The notes beneath the pieces were generated by a model, which saw nothing but the letters and a program-made list of their open reading frames with translations, searched no databases and was not told the DNA's origin. From Mycobacteroides chelonae (lineage in GTDB: Bacteria > Actinomycetota > Actinomycetes > Mycobacteriales > Mycobacteriaceae): 64,000 bases of DNA. Position numbers and translations under genes: made by a program. This document shows positions 42,627 through 52,130 of the stretch, one piece after another. The stretch is from assembly GCF_016767715.1 (NCBI RefSeq), contig NZ_CP050145.1, positions 1,860,001 through 1,924,000 on the forward strand. The letters run 5' to 3'. How positions within the stretch are numbered: position 1 is the stretch's first letter; each line of letters opens with the position of its first letter.

Positions 42627-43040
42627 TCAGTCCAAGTCGGCCAGAGCCTTGCGCGCGGCTTCGAGTTCGGCTTCCAGAGCGGCGACCTTGGCAGCCTGCT
42701 GCGATCGCGCTTCCTCGATTACCGCGTCGATAGGGGTGGAGAGATCCTCGTGCAGTTCCTTGGCAGCGCGGGAGACGGCGGCCGCCGCGACAGCGAGGTT
42801 GCGGGCCAGGTAGGTGCTGCCCTGTTTGAGTTCGGCGTGCCATTCGCCGTCGGCGGTGCCGGTGACGGTGAGAGTCAGTTCGAGAGTCTTGGTTCTCTTG
42901 CCCGTGGCCTTCTTAGGGGTCGCCTTCTGCGACTTTTCCTCGGTAGGAGCTTCGGCGGTCGGCGCAACAGGGCTCACCAGAACCTCGGGAGTGCTTGGCT
43001 CCGTGTCCAATACGTCTACTGCTGGACTATCTACGGTCAT
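42627..43040 (-). CDS. DUF6319-like protein with coiled coil
   Basis: A 137-residue protein. The acidic/Pro N-terminus and a Lys-rich linker precede a beta strand region (LELTLTVTGTADGEWHAELK) and a C-terminal coiled coil (KVAALEAELEAARKALADLD). Mycobacterial homologues are of unknown function. Start ATG 43040 has an AAGGAG site; longer frames do not. Confidence 0.65.
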   Translation of the reverse strand: MTVDSPAVDVLDTEPSTPEVLVSPVAPTAEAPTEEKSQKATPKKATGKRTKTLELTLTVTGTADGEWHAELKQGSTYLARNLAVAAAAVSRAAKELHEDLSTPIDAVIEEARSQQAAKVAALEAELEAARKALADLD

Positions 43041-43480
43041 CGTCACAATGAGCTCCTTCTGAAGGTTCGCGCGCAGTGGGCGGGTAGTGAGAGTCATTAG
43101 AACACACGTTCGATAGATTGCGGCTACTCGCCGCGCACGCGGCTGGGCTAGTCGGCGGCGGGGCGTGAGAGGCTTCGCGGCCTCATCGGTGCCGGTTAGC
43201 AGGCAAACGCCTTGATGTTGCCTTCTAGCAACCTGCGGCATGGACTGCTGTTCATGTTTGAGTCACGGCGAAGCCTGCCTCTCGTGACATTTCCGCAGAT
43301 CCAGGCTGGCTGAATGACCGAATCCTCTGGTGGATGGCCGAGCCGCGTGTTGGGTGTTCGCTGCAGTCGCTCCGGAAACGCTTTCGATAGTGATGCTGAC
43401 ACCTTTTTGCCCCTATAGCCGGTGACCTCGTCATAATTCGCGATCTTGAAGGCGCAAACTGTGACGAAACAGTCTCAGTG
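43041..43480. other. Intergenic stretch without a gene
   Basis: About 440 bp with only incoherent short frames. It separates the minus-strand DUF6319-like gene from the promoter of the porin operon. Confidence 0.5.
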
Positions 43481-43509
43481 TTGACAAGGGAGGGTCTCGG
43501 CCTTAGATT
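43481..43509 (+). promoter_or_regulatory. Predicted SigA-type promoter for the porin operon
   Basis: TTGACA at 43481-43486 and TAGATT at 43504-43509 are separated by exactly 17 bp, close to consensus. It would give a 5' leader of about 115-120 nt before the MspA-like gene. Confidence 0.5.
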
Positions 43510-43634
43510 CTCCACCATTGCCATGTGATGTGTTTTCGCAGTAAGACGCACTGAGTGGCATTGCCCATCGAAGGGCAAGCGCACGGGGGTTCGACCCGAT
43601 CGGGTTAGGACGGGACACGGAGGGGTTCGGTTTC

Positions 43635-44363
43635 ATGAAGTTGCCAAATTTGGCACGTCGAAGCTGTTTCACTTCCATCGCAGCGTCTGTCGCTGCTGCG
43701 ATGGGGCTTATGGTGGGCGTTTCTGACGCCGCCGCGGATCCGCAGGGGATGCCGGACCAGTACCAGCAGTTCGTGACGGACGACGGCTGGACAGTTGGCC
43801 TGACGCTGACCAACGAGGTCATCGATCACATCGACAACATCGCGGGTGCGAGCAACTCTTGGCAGGCGCGCGTGTCCTATCGGGCCGAGGCGACCATCAC
43901 GGGCTCTGGGTCTGCGGTCATTCAAGATGCGCAGTTGGAGACCGGGTACTTCGTGGGTTGCCGCACCGACTCCTCGTCGGGTGTGGAGTTGGGCGGGGAC
44001 CTCGGTTTGACGCTCTCGCAGCAGGTTTTTGGCCAGGGCTATGGCGGTGGCTATGGACAGGGCAGTCAGAGCGGTGGCGGTGGTGGCGGCTTCGGTGGTG
44101 TGTCCGGCGGTGGTTCGTTGGGCGCCCAGGAGCACATCGGCGGCTACATGCGCGTGCTGCTCAAGCCGGGTGGCTTGGCTCAGCTGCCGATGGACCGGAT
44201 CAACTTCCGGAACATGCGGGCGGTCTCGCAGGTGCGTAACCAGAACGTCGAAGCCGATGGTTGCGGTGGCCAGGTGAAGATCCAGTCCTTCGCGACGTTC
44301 CGGATCCGCACCGAGAACGGCAATGACACCCAGACCATCTACGGCGAGCCCAAGGATCTGTGA
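43635..44363 (+). CDS. MspA-family porin-like protein
   Basis: A 242-residue exported protein: signal peptide ending near SDAAA, then the MspA family core, DDGWTVGLTLTNEVIDHIDN, SWQARVSYRAEATITGSG and LETGYFVGCRTDSSSGVELG. MspA oligomers are outer-membrane porins for small hydrophilic solutes. Here a Gly/Ser/Gln-rich insertion (about residues 138-160) sits within the rim-to-stem region, unusual for MspA itself. It starts the operon and overlaps the next gene by the stop TGATG. Confidence 0.85.
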   Translation: MKLPNLARRSCFTSIAASVAAAMGLMVGVSDAAADPQGMPDQYQQFVTDDGWTVGLTLTNEVIDHIDNIAGASNSWQARVSYRAEATITGSGSAVIQDAQLETGYFVGCRTDSSSGVELGGDLGLTLSQQVFGQGYGGGYGQGSQSGGGGGGFGGVSGGGSLGAQEHIGGYMRVLLKPGGLAQLPMDRINFRNMRAVSQVRNQNVEADGCGGQVKIQSFATFRIRTENGNDTQTIYGEPKDL

Positions 44364-45640
44364 TGACTATCCGTACCCGTGGTGCCGCGCTGATGGCCGC
44401 GCTGGCTTTCGTTTCTGCAATCGTGATGGGTTCTGCTCCAAAGACTTTAGCGGATCCCATCCAGCCGCCGCCCCCGAAGCCGATTCCGTATCCGGTGGCC
44501 CAGCCCGATGATCTGCCGCGGATATCCCCGATCGGTGGGGCTCAGGTGAAGACGAACACGCCGTTGGGCCTCGGACCGGGAACCGGTCGGCCGCTGGCGG
44601 CAGGACGCGAACGCTCCAACGTCACGATCTCGCCATCGCCGACCGATGGCACCCACCTGCCGACGGCGATCGCCGGTAAGGATGTCGTACTGCACTTGCC
44701 GCAGGAGCGTGAGCTCACGCCGGCGCAGTGGGGAGACGGTGGCGCGGCTACTTTCACCTCGCGTGACACTGATTACCGGATTTCCCCGTTCGCCGGGGGT
44801 GGTGCCGACGTAAACATCATTCGACGCACCATCTTCACACCGGAGAACTTCACCTTTGGCCTGCGGGTTCCTGAGGGCACCCACGTGCGCCAGGGCAGCA
44901 ATGTGGTGCTGGTTGAGTCGGACGCCGCGCCGGGACTGCCCGCCACGACTATTGCGACCTTGTCGGTGCCGGTGGCACGCGATGCCAAAGGCAATCCGGT
45001 GCAGGTGAACCCGGTGATCCACGGCGACTACATGTATCAGCAGTCCAACTTGGCGCTGGATCTTGGACCCGCGGATATCTTCGCGTTCCCGATCACGATC
45101 ACGCTGTCCTACCGGGCGTCGTCGATCCCGGCCAGCGGTCAGCTGGCCACTGACTGGGAGGGGCTGCCTGAGGGCGGCGGCCCGCCAGAGGCGAAGAAGG
45201 CCGCGCAAATCATCGGTGCGCCAGGCGATTACGTGGTTGATCCCGGCGGCGCTTACCGGCCCGCCAGTGTCGATCCGGTGCTCTACGCCCAGCGGCATGC
45301 CGATCGCTGCCTGTCCGGGCCCAACGAGTTCCGATCCGAGGACGGACGCACCGCGGACTTCTGGACTTCATGCCAGCGGCAGGCCATGTGCCTGGATGTC
45401 ACGCCGGCCCAGATGTCGGTGGATGTGTGCAAGAACCAGGCGTTCGCCAACATGTCGGCGCAGTGCACCGCCACGTTTGGGCAGACCGGGCCCGACTACG
45501 AGGCATGCCTCAACGTCGCCAACGGTCATGCGGCGTGGTCCAAGGAGAACTTGCTGGGCGGCTGGGTATGCCAACCCGCTGGGCCAGGTACCAACACCAG
45601 GTTCTTGCCCTCGAACAACAACCGTTACTGCAGTAGCTGA
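44363..45640 (+). CDS. Exported protein of unknown function, second gene of the porin operon
   Basis: A 425-residue exported protein. The signal peptide ends around KTLADP; then a Pro-rich linker, a beta-rich domain of about 200 residues (FTFGLRVPEGTHVRQGSNVV) and a C-terminal Cys-rich region with eight or more Cys (DVTPAQMSVDVCKNQAFANM). The family is not recognised; its conserved Cys pattern suggests disulphides outside the cytoplasm. It is coupled to the porin-like gene (GTG/ATG at 44360/44363). Confidence 0.65.
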   Translation: MTIRTRGAALMAALAFVSAIVMGSAPKTLADPIQPPPPKPIPYPVAQPDDLPRISPIGGAQVKTNTPLGLGPGTGRPLAAGRERSNVTISPSPTDGTHLPTAIAGKDVVLHLPQERELTPAQWGDGGAATFTSRDTDYRISPFAGGGADVNIIRRTIFTPENFTFGLRVPEGTHVRQGSNVVLVESDAAPGLPATTIATLSVPVARDAKGNPVQVNPVIHGDYMYQQSNLALDLGPADIFAFPITITLSYRASSIPASGQLATDWEGLPEGGGPPEAKKAAQIIGAPGDYVVDPGGAYRPASVDPVLYAQRHADRCLSGPNEFRSEDGRTADFWTSCQRQAMCLDVTPAQMSVDVCKNQAFANMSAQCTATFGQTGPDYEACLNVANGHAAWSKENLLGGWVCQPAGPGTNTRFLPSNNNRYCSS

Positions 45641-45658
45641 TTGGTAGGGGGAACTGCT

Positions 45659-46718
45659 ATGACGCCAATGAAGTCGCATAAGGCACAAATTCCCGCAGGC
45701 CTCCGGCATGTCCTGGCCCTGGTGGCGATTATTGCTGTGGCAGTTGCGGGTTGGCAGCTAAACACGAACTCCCCAAATGGGATTGGCGTGATGGGTCTGC
45801 CCGGCGCGACCGCTGATCCGACCGGTCCTCCGGGGCCCACTGGTGATCCAGGCGGCATGAACGGCGGTCAGTTCCAGCCGCCAGGCCTACCTCCGCAGCA
45901 GCCGGACTACCAGGGGGGTATCAACCAGCCACCGCTGGACCAGAACAACGGAATCTCGATCTACAACACGGGTGCTCAGGGGGCGCCCCAAGCTGGGCAG
46001 CAAGGCGCTCAACAAAGCAACCCGGGTCAGCAGCCTCAGCGCGGAACTCAGATTCCTGACTATCAGACGGCGACTCCGTATACGCAGGGCCCCGGTAAGG
46101 CGAACCCGGACTATCAAGCACCGCAACAGAACACGCCACAACAAGGTTCGCAACAGCAGCCTCAACAACGCCAAGCCGATCAGCAGCAGAATCAGCAGTC
46201 TGATCAGCAGCAGAACCAGCAGGATCAGGACAAGCAGGATTCTGAACAGCGGCGCCAGCAGTGCGATGAAGTCGCACAGCACTACCAAATCGCAGAGACG
46301 GTGTGGAACACCGGAGCCAGCGGTGGCTCTTATGTTGGCGGGCAACTGGTGCCGGGCCGCGAAGGACCCGGTGAAGACGGCTGTAACTGCTCGAATACAC
46401 GCAACAACCAGAAGCAGTCCAAGGACGAGGAATCCCAGAAGTGCAAGGGACAGCCCGTCAATGTGCCAGATGGCCAGGCCGCCTCAGCGATTGCATCGGG
46501 CCCTAACGATGCAAATACGGCCTTGCAATCACAGATGGCCGAACAGAAGAAATGGCTGGAGAACCGCCGCGACGAGATCAATGACAGCTTCTTGCGGCGC
46601 AACATCGGCAACCGAGGTGAGCTGTCCAACATCAATGACCGACTCAATGAGATCAAGTCGATTGAGAACGCATTAGCGCAGTCGCCGAATACCTATCTGG
46701 TGGATTTCAACGGCCCAG
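45659..46718 (+). pseudogene. DUF1023 hydrolase gene, 5' part, split by the IS21-family element
   Basis: From ATG 45659 (AGGGGGA site) the protein has a membrane helix (ALVAIIAVAVAGW), a long Gln/Pro/Asn-rich segment to about residue 200, and then a helical region (LENRRDEINDSFLRRNIG, IENALAQSPNTYLVDFNGP) that matches the linker before DUF1023 hydrolases. Translation then enters the IS within a few codons. With the IS and one target-site copy removed, it joins the piece from 49367 in the same frame: 1848 nt, 615 residues. Confidence 0.85.
46713..46718. repeat. Target-site duplication, left copy (GCCCAG)
   Basis: GCCCAG directly precedes the left end TGTC of the IS and is repeated after its right end at 49361-49366. 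Confidence 0.8.
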
Positions 46719-46884
46719 TGTCAGCGGTCACGTAATTCCCCCAGCGTGAGGGGTTGTCCGTCACGGAATTCCCCCACCTCGGCTGTCACGTAATTCCCCC
46801 ACCCTGGGGCGGTGTGGCAGCCGGTTGTGGGCCTCGCACACAGGTTCGCTCGACTCACGGATCGACTCGTGAGGAAGGGCGCCG

Positions 46885-48447
46885 ATGGCGAGGAGAAGTT
46901 TCGACGTGTTCGACCTAATCGAGTTGTTCACCCATTGGCATGCCGGTCGGTCCCAGCGTCAGCTCGCGGAGAGTCTGGGCATCGACCGCAAGACGATCGC
47001 GAAGTATCTGGCGCCGGCGATCGCCGAGTCGTTGACCCCCGGCGGAGTGCCGGTCACCGAGCTGGCGTGGGCGGCCCACATCGCCCGGTGGTTTCCCGAG
47101 GTCGTCGATCCAGGTCTGCGGGCCACCACGTGGCCAGGTATCGAGGTGCACCGCGACCGGATCCGCGGGTGGCTCAAGTCCGAGGTCAGTGCGGCGACCG
47201 TGGCGCAGCGACTACGTGATGAGCACGCTGTTGCAGCGTCGGAATCATCGGTGCGACGGTGGATCTCGGCGAACCTTGCCGAGGAGGCGGTCCGCGAGAA
47301 GGTGACCGTGGCACGCGGTCCGGTGCCGCCGGGCAGCGAAGCCCAGATCGACTACGGACGACTGGGCATGTGGTTCGACCCGATTGGCGGTCGACGCGTC
47401 GCGGTGTGGGCGTTCGTGATGGTATTGGCCCACTCGCGGCACTTGTTCGTCCAACCCGTCCTGAAGATGGACCAATCATCCTGGTGCACTTCACATGTGG
47501 CGGCGTTCGAGTTCTTCGGCGGCGTTCCGGCCAGGTTGGTTCCGGACAACTTGAAGACCGGTGTGACCCGGCCGGATCTGTATGACCCGAAGATCAACAG
47601 GGCTTACGCTGAACTGGCGGCCCACTACCGCTGCCTGATCGACCCGGCGCGGGCGGGCAAACCGAAAGACAAGCCGCGCGTGGAGCGGCCGATGCAGTAC
47701 GTTCGGGACTCGTTCTGGCGGGGCCGGGAGTTCACCTCGCTCGAACAGATGCAGGCCGCCGCGCAGGTCTGGTGTGATGAGGTCGCCGGAGCCCGCACGT
47801 CGCGGGCACTCGATGGCCAGCAGCCCAGGTTCGTGTTCGCCGCCGTGGAACGACACGCGTTACTGCCGTTGCCGCAGAATGCATTTCAGCTCGCAATGTG
47901 GTCGATGGGCAAAGTTGCCACCGACTGCCACGTCAAGGTCGGCAAGGCGCTCTACTCGGTGCCGTGGCGGCTGATGGGACAGCAGGTCCATGCCCGCACC
48001 TGCGGTGACATCGTGCAGATCGTGCACGGCGGGGACGTCGTGGCCACCCATGTCACCCATCCGCGGGGGCGGGCCACCGACTTCGAGCACTACCCGCCGG
48101 AGAAGATCGCCTTCACCCTGCGCAACCCCACCTGGTGCCGCCGCACGGCTGCCGAGGTCGGATCGGCGTGCGCCCAGGTGATCGCCGAGTTCATGGCAGT
48201 CAACGCCATCCACCGGCTGCGCAGCGCTCAAGGGGTCCTGGCATTGCGCAAGACCGTCGGCGATCCGCGACTGGAGGCGGCATGCGCACGAGCCCTCGCG
48301 GTCGGCGATCCGAGCTACCGCACCATCAAGGGCATCCTCGCCGCCGGGACCGAACTCGACGGCATCACCGAATCCGCCGCACCCCAGGCCCCGGCCCACC
48401 TGCGCGGCCCGCAAGCGTTCGACACCAACACCAGTGAGACCGCATGA
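46885..48447 (+). CDS. istA: IS21-family transposase IstA
   Basis: A 520-residue DDE transposase that cuts and strand-transfers the IS. N-terminal HTH (QRQLAESLGIDRKTIAKYL), then an rve-type core with the triad D156 (QIDYG), D221 (LVPDNLKTG) and E267 (PRVERP). It needs IstB as its ATP-dependent partner. Start ATG 46885; 61 bp separate it from istB. Confidence 0.93.
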   Translation: MARRSFDVFDLIELFTHWHAGRSQRQLAESLGIDRKTIAKYLAPAIAESLTPGGVPVTELAWAAHIARWFPEVVDPGLRATTWPGIEVHRDRIRGWLKSEVSAATVAQRLRDEHAVAASESSVRRWISANLAEEAVREKVTVARGPVPPGSEAQIDYGRLGMWFDPIGGRRVAVWAFVMVLAHSRHLFVQPVLKMDQSSWCTSHVAAFEFFGGVPARLVPDNLKTGVTRPDLYDPKINRAYAELAAHYRCLIDPARAGKPKDKPRVERPMQYVRDSFWRGREFTSLEQMQAAAQVWCDEVAGARTSRALDGQQPRFVFAAVERHALLPLPQNAFQLAMWSMGKVATDCHVKVGKALYSVPWRLMGQQVHARTCGDIVQIVHGGDVVATHVTHPRGRATDFEHYPPEKIAFTLRNPTWCRRTAAEVGSACAQVIAEFMAVNAIHRLRSAQGVLALRKTVGDPRLEAACARALAVGDPSYRTIKGILAAGTELDGITESAAPQAPAHLRGPQAFDTNTSETA

Positions 48448-48508
48448 ATGCCACACCGTATATGGCTGTCGCCCACCATCATTCGTCTATCACTAGGAGG
48501 TCACTGAC

Positions 48509-49288
48509 ATGAACATTCTCGACCCGGCGCTGCGCAACGCACTGCGCACCCTCAAACTCACCGGCATGCTCGACACCCTCGATGCCCGACTGGCCCAGAC
48601 CCGCGACGGCACCCTGGGGCACCTGGACTTCCTGCAAGTGCTCTGCGAAGACGAGATCGCCCGCCGCGAATCCGCCGCCCTGACCCGGCGCATCCGCCGA
48701 GCCCGCTTCGAAGAACAATCGACCTTCGAATCCTTCGACTTCACCGCCAACACCAAACTCCCGGCGGCCATGCTGCGCGACCTTGCCGCACTGCGCTGGC
48801 TCGACGCCGCAGAATCGGTCATCCTCTACGGACCCGTAGGGGTCGGGAAAACCCATATGGCACAAGCACTTGGACATGCCGTGGCCCGCCGCGGCGGCGA
48901 CGTCCGATTCGCCAAAACCTCCCGAGTGCTCTCCGATCTGGCCGGCGGCCACGCTGATCGCACCTGGGGCCAACGCATCCGCGAATACACCAAACCGCTG
49001 GTCCTCATCCTCGACGACTTCGCTATGCGCGAGCACACCGCCATGCACGCTGATGATCTCTACGAACTGATCTCCGACCGCGCCGTCAACGGCAAGCCGC
49101 TGATCCTGACGTCGAACCGCTCGCCCAAGGACTGGTACAACCTGTTCCCCAACCCTGTCGTGGCCGAATCGCTGCTCGACCGGTTGATCAACACCAGCCA
49201 CCAAATCCTGATGGACGGCCCCAGCTACCGACCCCGCAAACGACCCGGCGCTGCCGCGCCAGTAGACAACACAAAAGCCACCCGGTAG
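48509..49288 (+). CDS. istB: IS21-family ATPase helper IstB
   Basis: A 259-residue AAA+ protein of the DnaC-like type. Walker A is GPVGVGKT (108-115); VLILDDFAM is Walker B and TSNRSPKDW sensor 1. It selects the target and activates IstA. AGGAGG precedes ATG 48509. Full-length. Confidence 0.93.
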   Translation: MNILDPALRNALRTLKLTGMLDTLDARLAQTRDGTLGHLDFLQVLCEDEIARRESAALTRRIRRARFEEQSTFESFDFTANTKLPAAMLRDLAALRWLDAAESVILYGPVGVGKTHMAQALGHAVARRGGDVRFAKTSRVLSDLAGGHADRTWGQRIREYTKPLVLILDDFAMREHTAMHADDLYELISDRAVNGKPLILTSNRSPKDWYNLFPNPVVAESLLDRLINTSHQILMDGPSYRPRKRPGAAAPVDNTKATR

Positions 49289-49360
49289 ACCTACACCTGA
49301 GGCCCACCGGTGGCGGAATTACCTGACAGACACCCCGGCGGAATTACGTGACGGTCGACA

Positions 49361-49366
49361 GCCCAG
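49361..49366. repeat. Target-site duplication, right copy (GCCCAG)
   Basis: Matches 46713-46718 exactly; the pair defines the insertion point in the DUF1023 gene. Confidence 0.8.
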
Positions 49367-50154
49367 GCACCCCGACGACCGGGCGCGGGATGTGGGACAC
49401 CAGTGAGCGGATCTTGGCGGCGATTTCGGTCGGCAATCCGGCGGTGGCAGATCATGTCTCGGTGACGGTGCCCGGCATAACCAGTTGGACGTCTTCGTCC
49501 TTCTCAAGCATGGTTCCAGAGGCCTACAACCTCGCTGTGGAAGGCGGCAAGCAGCTCCAATTGTCCGGTCACGGCGGTGAGACGCTGGCGTCGATTGCGT
49601 GGATCGGCTATGACGCGCCGGGCATCGATCTGGGGGCCGCCACCCCGAGTAAGGCCGCCAAGGGGGCCCAGAATCTGAAATTGTTCCTGTCGATGATGCA
49701 GGCGACTAATCCGAACCAGACAGTGGCTTTGTTCGGTCATTCGTATGGTTCGCTGCTGAGTTCATATGCGCTCAAGAACGGTGCATCGGAGTACGTCGAC
49801 TATGCAGTGCTCTATGGCTCGCCGGGTCTAGCCGCGGGCACGCCCGGCGGGCTGGGGATGAGTCCTGATCGGGTGTTTGCGATGCTGGCCGAAAATGATC
49901 TGATCGGCGGTATCAACCCGTTGTGGTCCAGCCCCTATAAGGGGAATTTCAAGCAGCTGCTCGCTGATCAGGGAGGCTGTAGCCCGCTGGATAATCAGTT
50001 CCGCGAGCGCGCCTACGGTCATTCGGAATATCCGCGTAAAGGCTCGAACAATTTCCTGCGTGTGTCGGGATACAACTTGGCTACCGTGCTCATCAACCAG
50101 CCGGGGCTGGCGATACCGGCTGAACCAGGAATCATCACCAAGGAAATGAAGTGA
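49367..50154 (+). pseudogene. DUF1023 alpha/beta-hydrolase gene, 3' part after the IS
   Basis: This part holds the hydrolase core: AISVGNPAVADHVSVTVPGI, an oxyanion-side region, and the nucleophile elbow GHSYGS, then LYGSPGLAAGTPGG and a late His in a HSEYPRKGS segment. DUF1023 proteins are predicted alpha/beta hydrolases found near type VII secretion and envelope genes. Because the start is upstream of the IS, the domain is probably not made, unless a GTG near 49348 at the IS end is used. Its stop overlaps the next gene. Confidence 0.85.
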
Positions 50155-50201
50155 GATTCCAAGTGCGAAAGTATCGCGATAATGTCCACGCAGGAGGATC
50201 T

Positions 50202-50858
50202 GTGCATGCCACATCCAGAAGTTCACGTTGGAGTGCCGGGGCTGCGGCACTGTTGGCTGCAGTCGTGGCCATGAGCGGTTGCGGTACTGGCGATTCGGGT
50301 AAAGGACCAATGAGCGCGGAGCGCCTTCAAGAAGAAATCGCCAAGCTGGCTCCGAAAGGCTCCTCGGAGGAGGGTTACGCCGCTGCCGAAGCCGCTATCG
50401 CCCAGATGGCCGACCAGATCGCAGCCCTGGTGCCCGGCCTGACCTGGAAATGGCACGATGACGGGCTCCACTGGCTTAGCTGCCTCCAAGACACCCGATA
50501 CGAGACGCCAGCCGAAGAATCAGTGCTGGCGGTCACCCGCAACACACGGTCTGCATTGTTCAGCGGCCCGATCCCTGAGGACGTGTGGCCAGCCGCCGTC
50601 AAGATCGTCGAGGACAAAGCGCGCGGTTTCGGAATCACACAGTGGGCAGGAAACACCGATGTGGCCCAAAACCACGACATCGTGATCCACGACAACGACT
50701 ACAACCCGGACCCCAACAACCAATGGACGAACAGCTTCGAAATCGGTACCCGCGTCGTAGCGAGGCTGGCAGGGTCAGTGGGCTGTCGCCTGTGGCAGAA
50801 GACTCTGGACCGTTACCAGTCCGAACAGGGCAATCCTCCTGCCAGCGGCACCCGGTAA
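50202..50858 (+). CDS. LppA-family lipoprotein
   Basis: A 218-residue lipoprotein with lipobox VAMSGC. The mature part has LppA-family features: AERLQEEIAKLAPKGS, AIAQMADQIAALVPGLTWKW, GPIPEDVWPAAVKIV and a last segment with FEIGTRVVARLAGSVGCRLW. GTG 50202 follows AGGAGG by 4 nt, better than the frame start at 50151. Function in the envelope unknown. Confidence 0.75.
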   Translation: MHATSRSSRWSAGAAALLAAVVAMSGCGTGDSGKGPMSAERLQEEIAKLAPKGSSEEGYAAAEAAIAQMADQIAALVPGLTWKWHDDGLHWLSCLQDTRYETPAEESVLAVTRNTRSALFSGPIPEDVWPAAVKIVEDKARGFGITQWAGNTDVAQNHDIVIHDNDYNPDPNNQWTNSFEIGTRVVARLAGSVGCRLWQKTLDRYQSEQGNPPASGTR

Positions 50859-50868
50859 GGCCCAGAAC

Positions 50869-51786
50869 ATGACTGACTCTATAAACAACGACACCGACGA
50901 AACGCCGCGGAGCGAACAACTCGATGACGACGCGACCACGGGCCCGGTCCAATCCGGCAGCCACCATCGGCAGACAAGCCGCCCACTGATTCGACGCTGG
51001 ACGTTGTCTGCGAGTGCAGCCCTCCTAGTTGTGGCAGCCCTCGCCGTCGCCGACATGATTTGGTGGCGCCGTGCCGGGCACGGCCTTTGGTGGTTCCTGG
51101 TCGCTGCGCTAGCAGTGGCGGCGGCCTGGCTGCTCGCCACACGCACCTCGCGCACCGGGCGCCGAGCCCTGGCCGCTGGCATAGTCGCGATACTGGCCGC
51201 CGTCGCGGTCGGAGCCGACTATCTAGCCATCAGCCAAGGATGGCTAGCCCGCCAGTTCACCGACAAAGAAATAGCGGCAGCATGGGAACAAGCATGGAAA
51301 GACCTCGACAAGGCCCCTCAGGCACCACCTGACTTCACAATCCTGCCGCGCCAGTACCCCGACCCCGCACAAAAGGCTTCCACAGCGAACACCGCTGCTC
51401 CGGTAGGTGCCTGCGCGCAACTCGGCGGCACCACGGCGCACTCAACGCTGTCGGTCGTGCCCTGCGACTCCGAGCGCAGCAATGTCAAAATCATCCAGCA
51501 AGTCAGACACCCTCGTGAATGCGTCCGCGATGCTGACCAAAGCTACTACCACAATGGCCCTGATGGGCAGTGGACCGCATGTCTCGACTACGCCTGGCAA
51601 ACCAGCCGCTGCCTGGCAATCAGCCCCGGGAAGATCATCAACGTCGCATGTGGCGACCCCGCTATACCCAACAAAGAAAAACCGGTACGAGTCTTCCGCA
51701 ACGTCAACCACACGCACGACTGCGCCCAAGGCGGATTCGCCCACCCCGTTCGGCTCTACACTATCTGTACCGAAACCCAGCCCTAG
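50869..51786 (+). CDS. Membrane protein with LppU-like Cys-rich extracytoplasmic domain
   Basis: A 305-residue protein with an acidic N-terminus, three membrane helices (about 45-65, 75-92, 100-125), then an outer domain of about 150 residues with eight or more Cys (CAQLGGTTAHSTLSVVPC, CVRDADQSYY), the arrangement of LppU-like domains. It follows the LppA-type gene by 10 bp, so it is in the same transcript. Confidence 0.65.
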   Translation: MTDSINNDTDETPRSEQLDDDATTGPVQSGSHHRQTSRPLIRRWTLSASAALLVVAALAVADMIWWRRAGHGLWWFLVAALAVAAAWLLATRTSRTGRRALAAGIVAILAAVAVGADYLAISQGWLARQFTDKEIAAAWEQAWKDLDKAPQAPPDFTILPRQYPDPAQKASTANTAAPVGACAQLGGTTAHSTLSVVPCDSERSNVKIIQQVRHPRECVRDADQSYYHNGPDGQWTACLDYAWQTSRCLAISPGKIINVACGDPAIPNKEKPVRVFRNVNHTHDCAQGGFAHPVRLYTICTETQP

Positions 51787-52130
51787 CACACGCCGCAGCG
51801 TGGGTGTGGGCTGCTAAGGGCATATCGGCAACGATGACTGTGCGGCCCGCGAACCAGCGCTATTGCTCGCCGTTCCCGTATCGCACGGAAACTTACAGGC
51901 GTTGTACGCCAAGGGATCTGCCAAAACCCAACACTCTCCGCGACTGCAAACGTCACGGTCCCGCTGAAATCTCCCCGCTGCCGCCAGAGTCTGCGTCTGA
52001 GATACCAGGAGAGTCGGAGGATGAATAGTATTTCGCCGCCACGCGACAGGAGATCTGTGCCGGTGCGAGTACACATATCTCGCGGTTCGAGTTGACCGTT
52101 TGTAGTCAATCCCTGCCTTAGGCTGAGCCA
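51787..52130. other. Intergenic stretch without a supported gene
   Basis: About 340 bp between the LppU-like membrane gene and the LpqN-type gene. The possible frames are short and Pro/Arg-rich with no family resemblance. A promoter for the next gene is likely here but I see no clear hexamers. Confidence 0.45.

Larger units (their letters stand above)
46719..49360 (+). mobile_element. IS21-family insertion sequence, complete (2642 bp)
   Basis: The ends start TGTCAGCGGTCACGTAATTC (left) and, read inward from the right, TGTCGACCGTCACGTAATTC. Inside each end are IS21-style subterminal repeats: TCACG(T/G)AATTCCCCC at 46728-46742, 46761-46775 and 46786-46800, and the inverted GGCGGAATTAC(C/G)TGA at 49312-49326 and 49337-49351. 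istA and istB are both intact, and the 6-bp GCCCAG duplication flanks it. It looks recently inserted. Confidence 0.93.

Noticed and set aside
51835..52028. Small Pro/Arg-rich gene between the LppU-like and LpqN genes
   Set aside because: No homology-like pattern, composition typical of random GC-rich frames.
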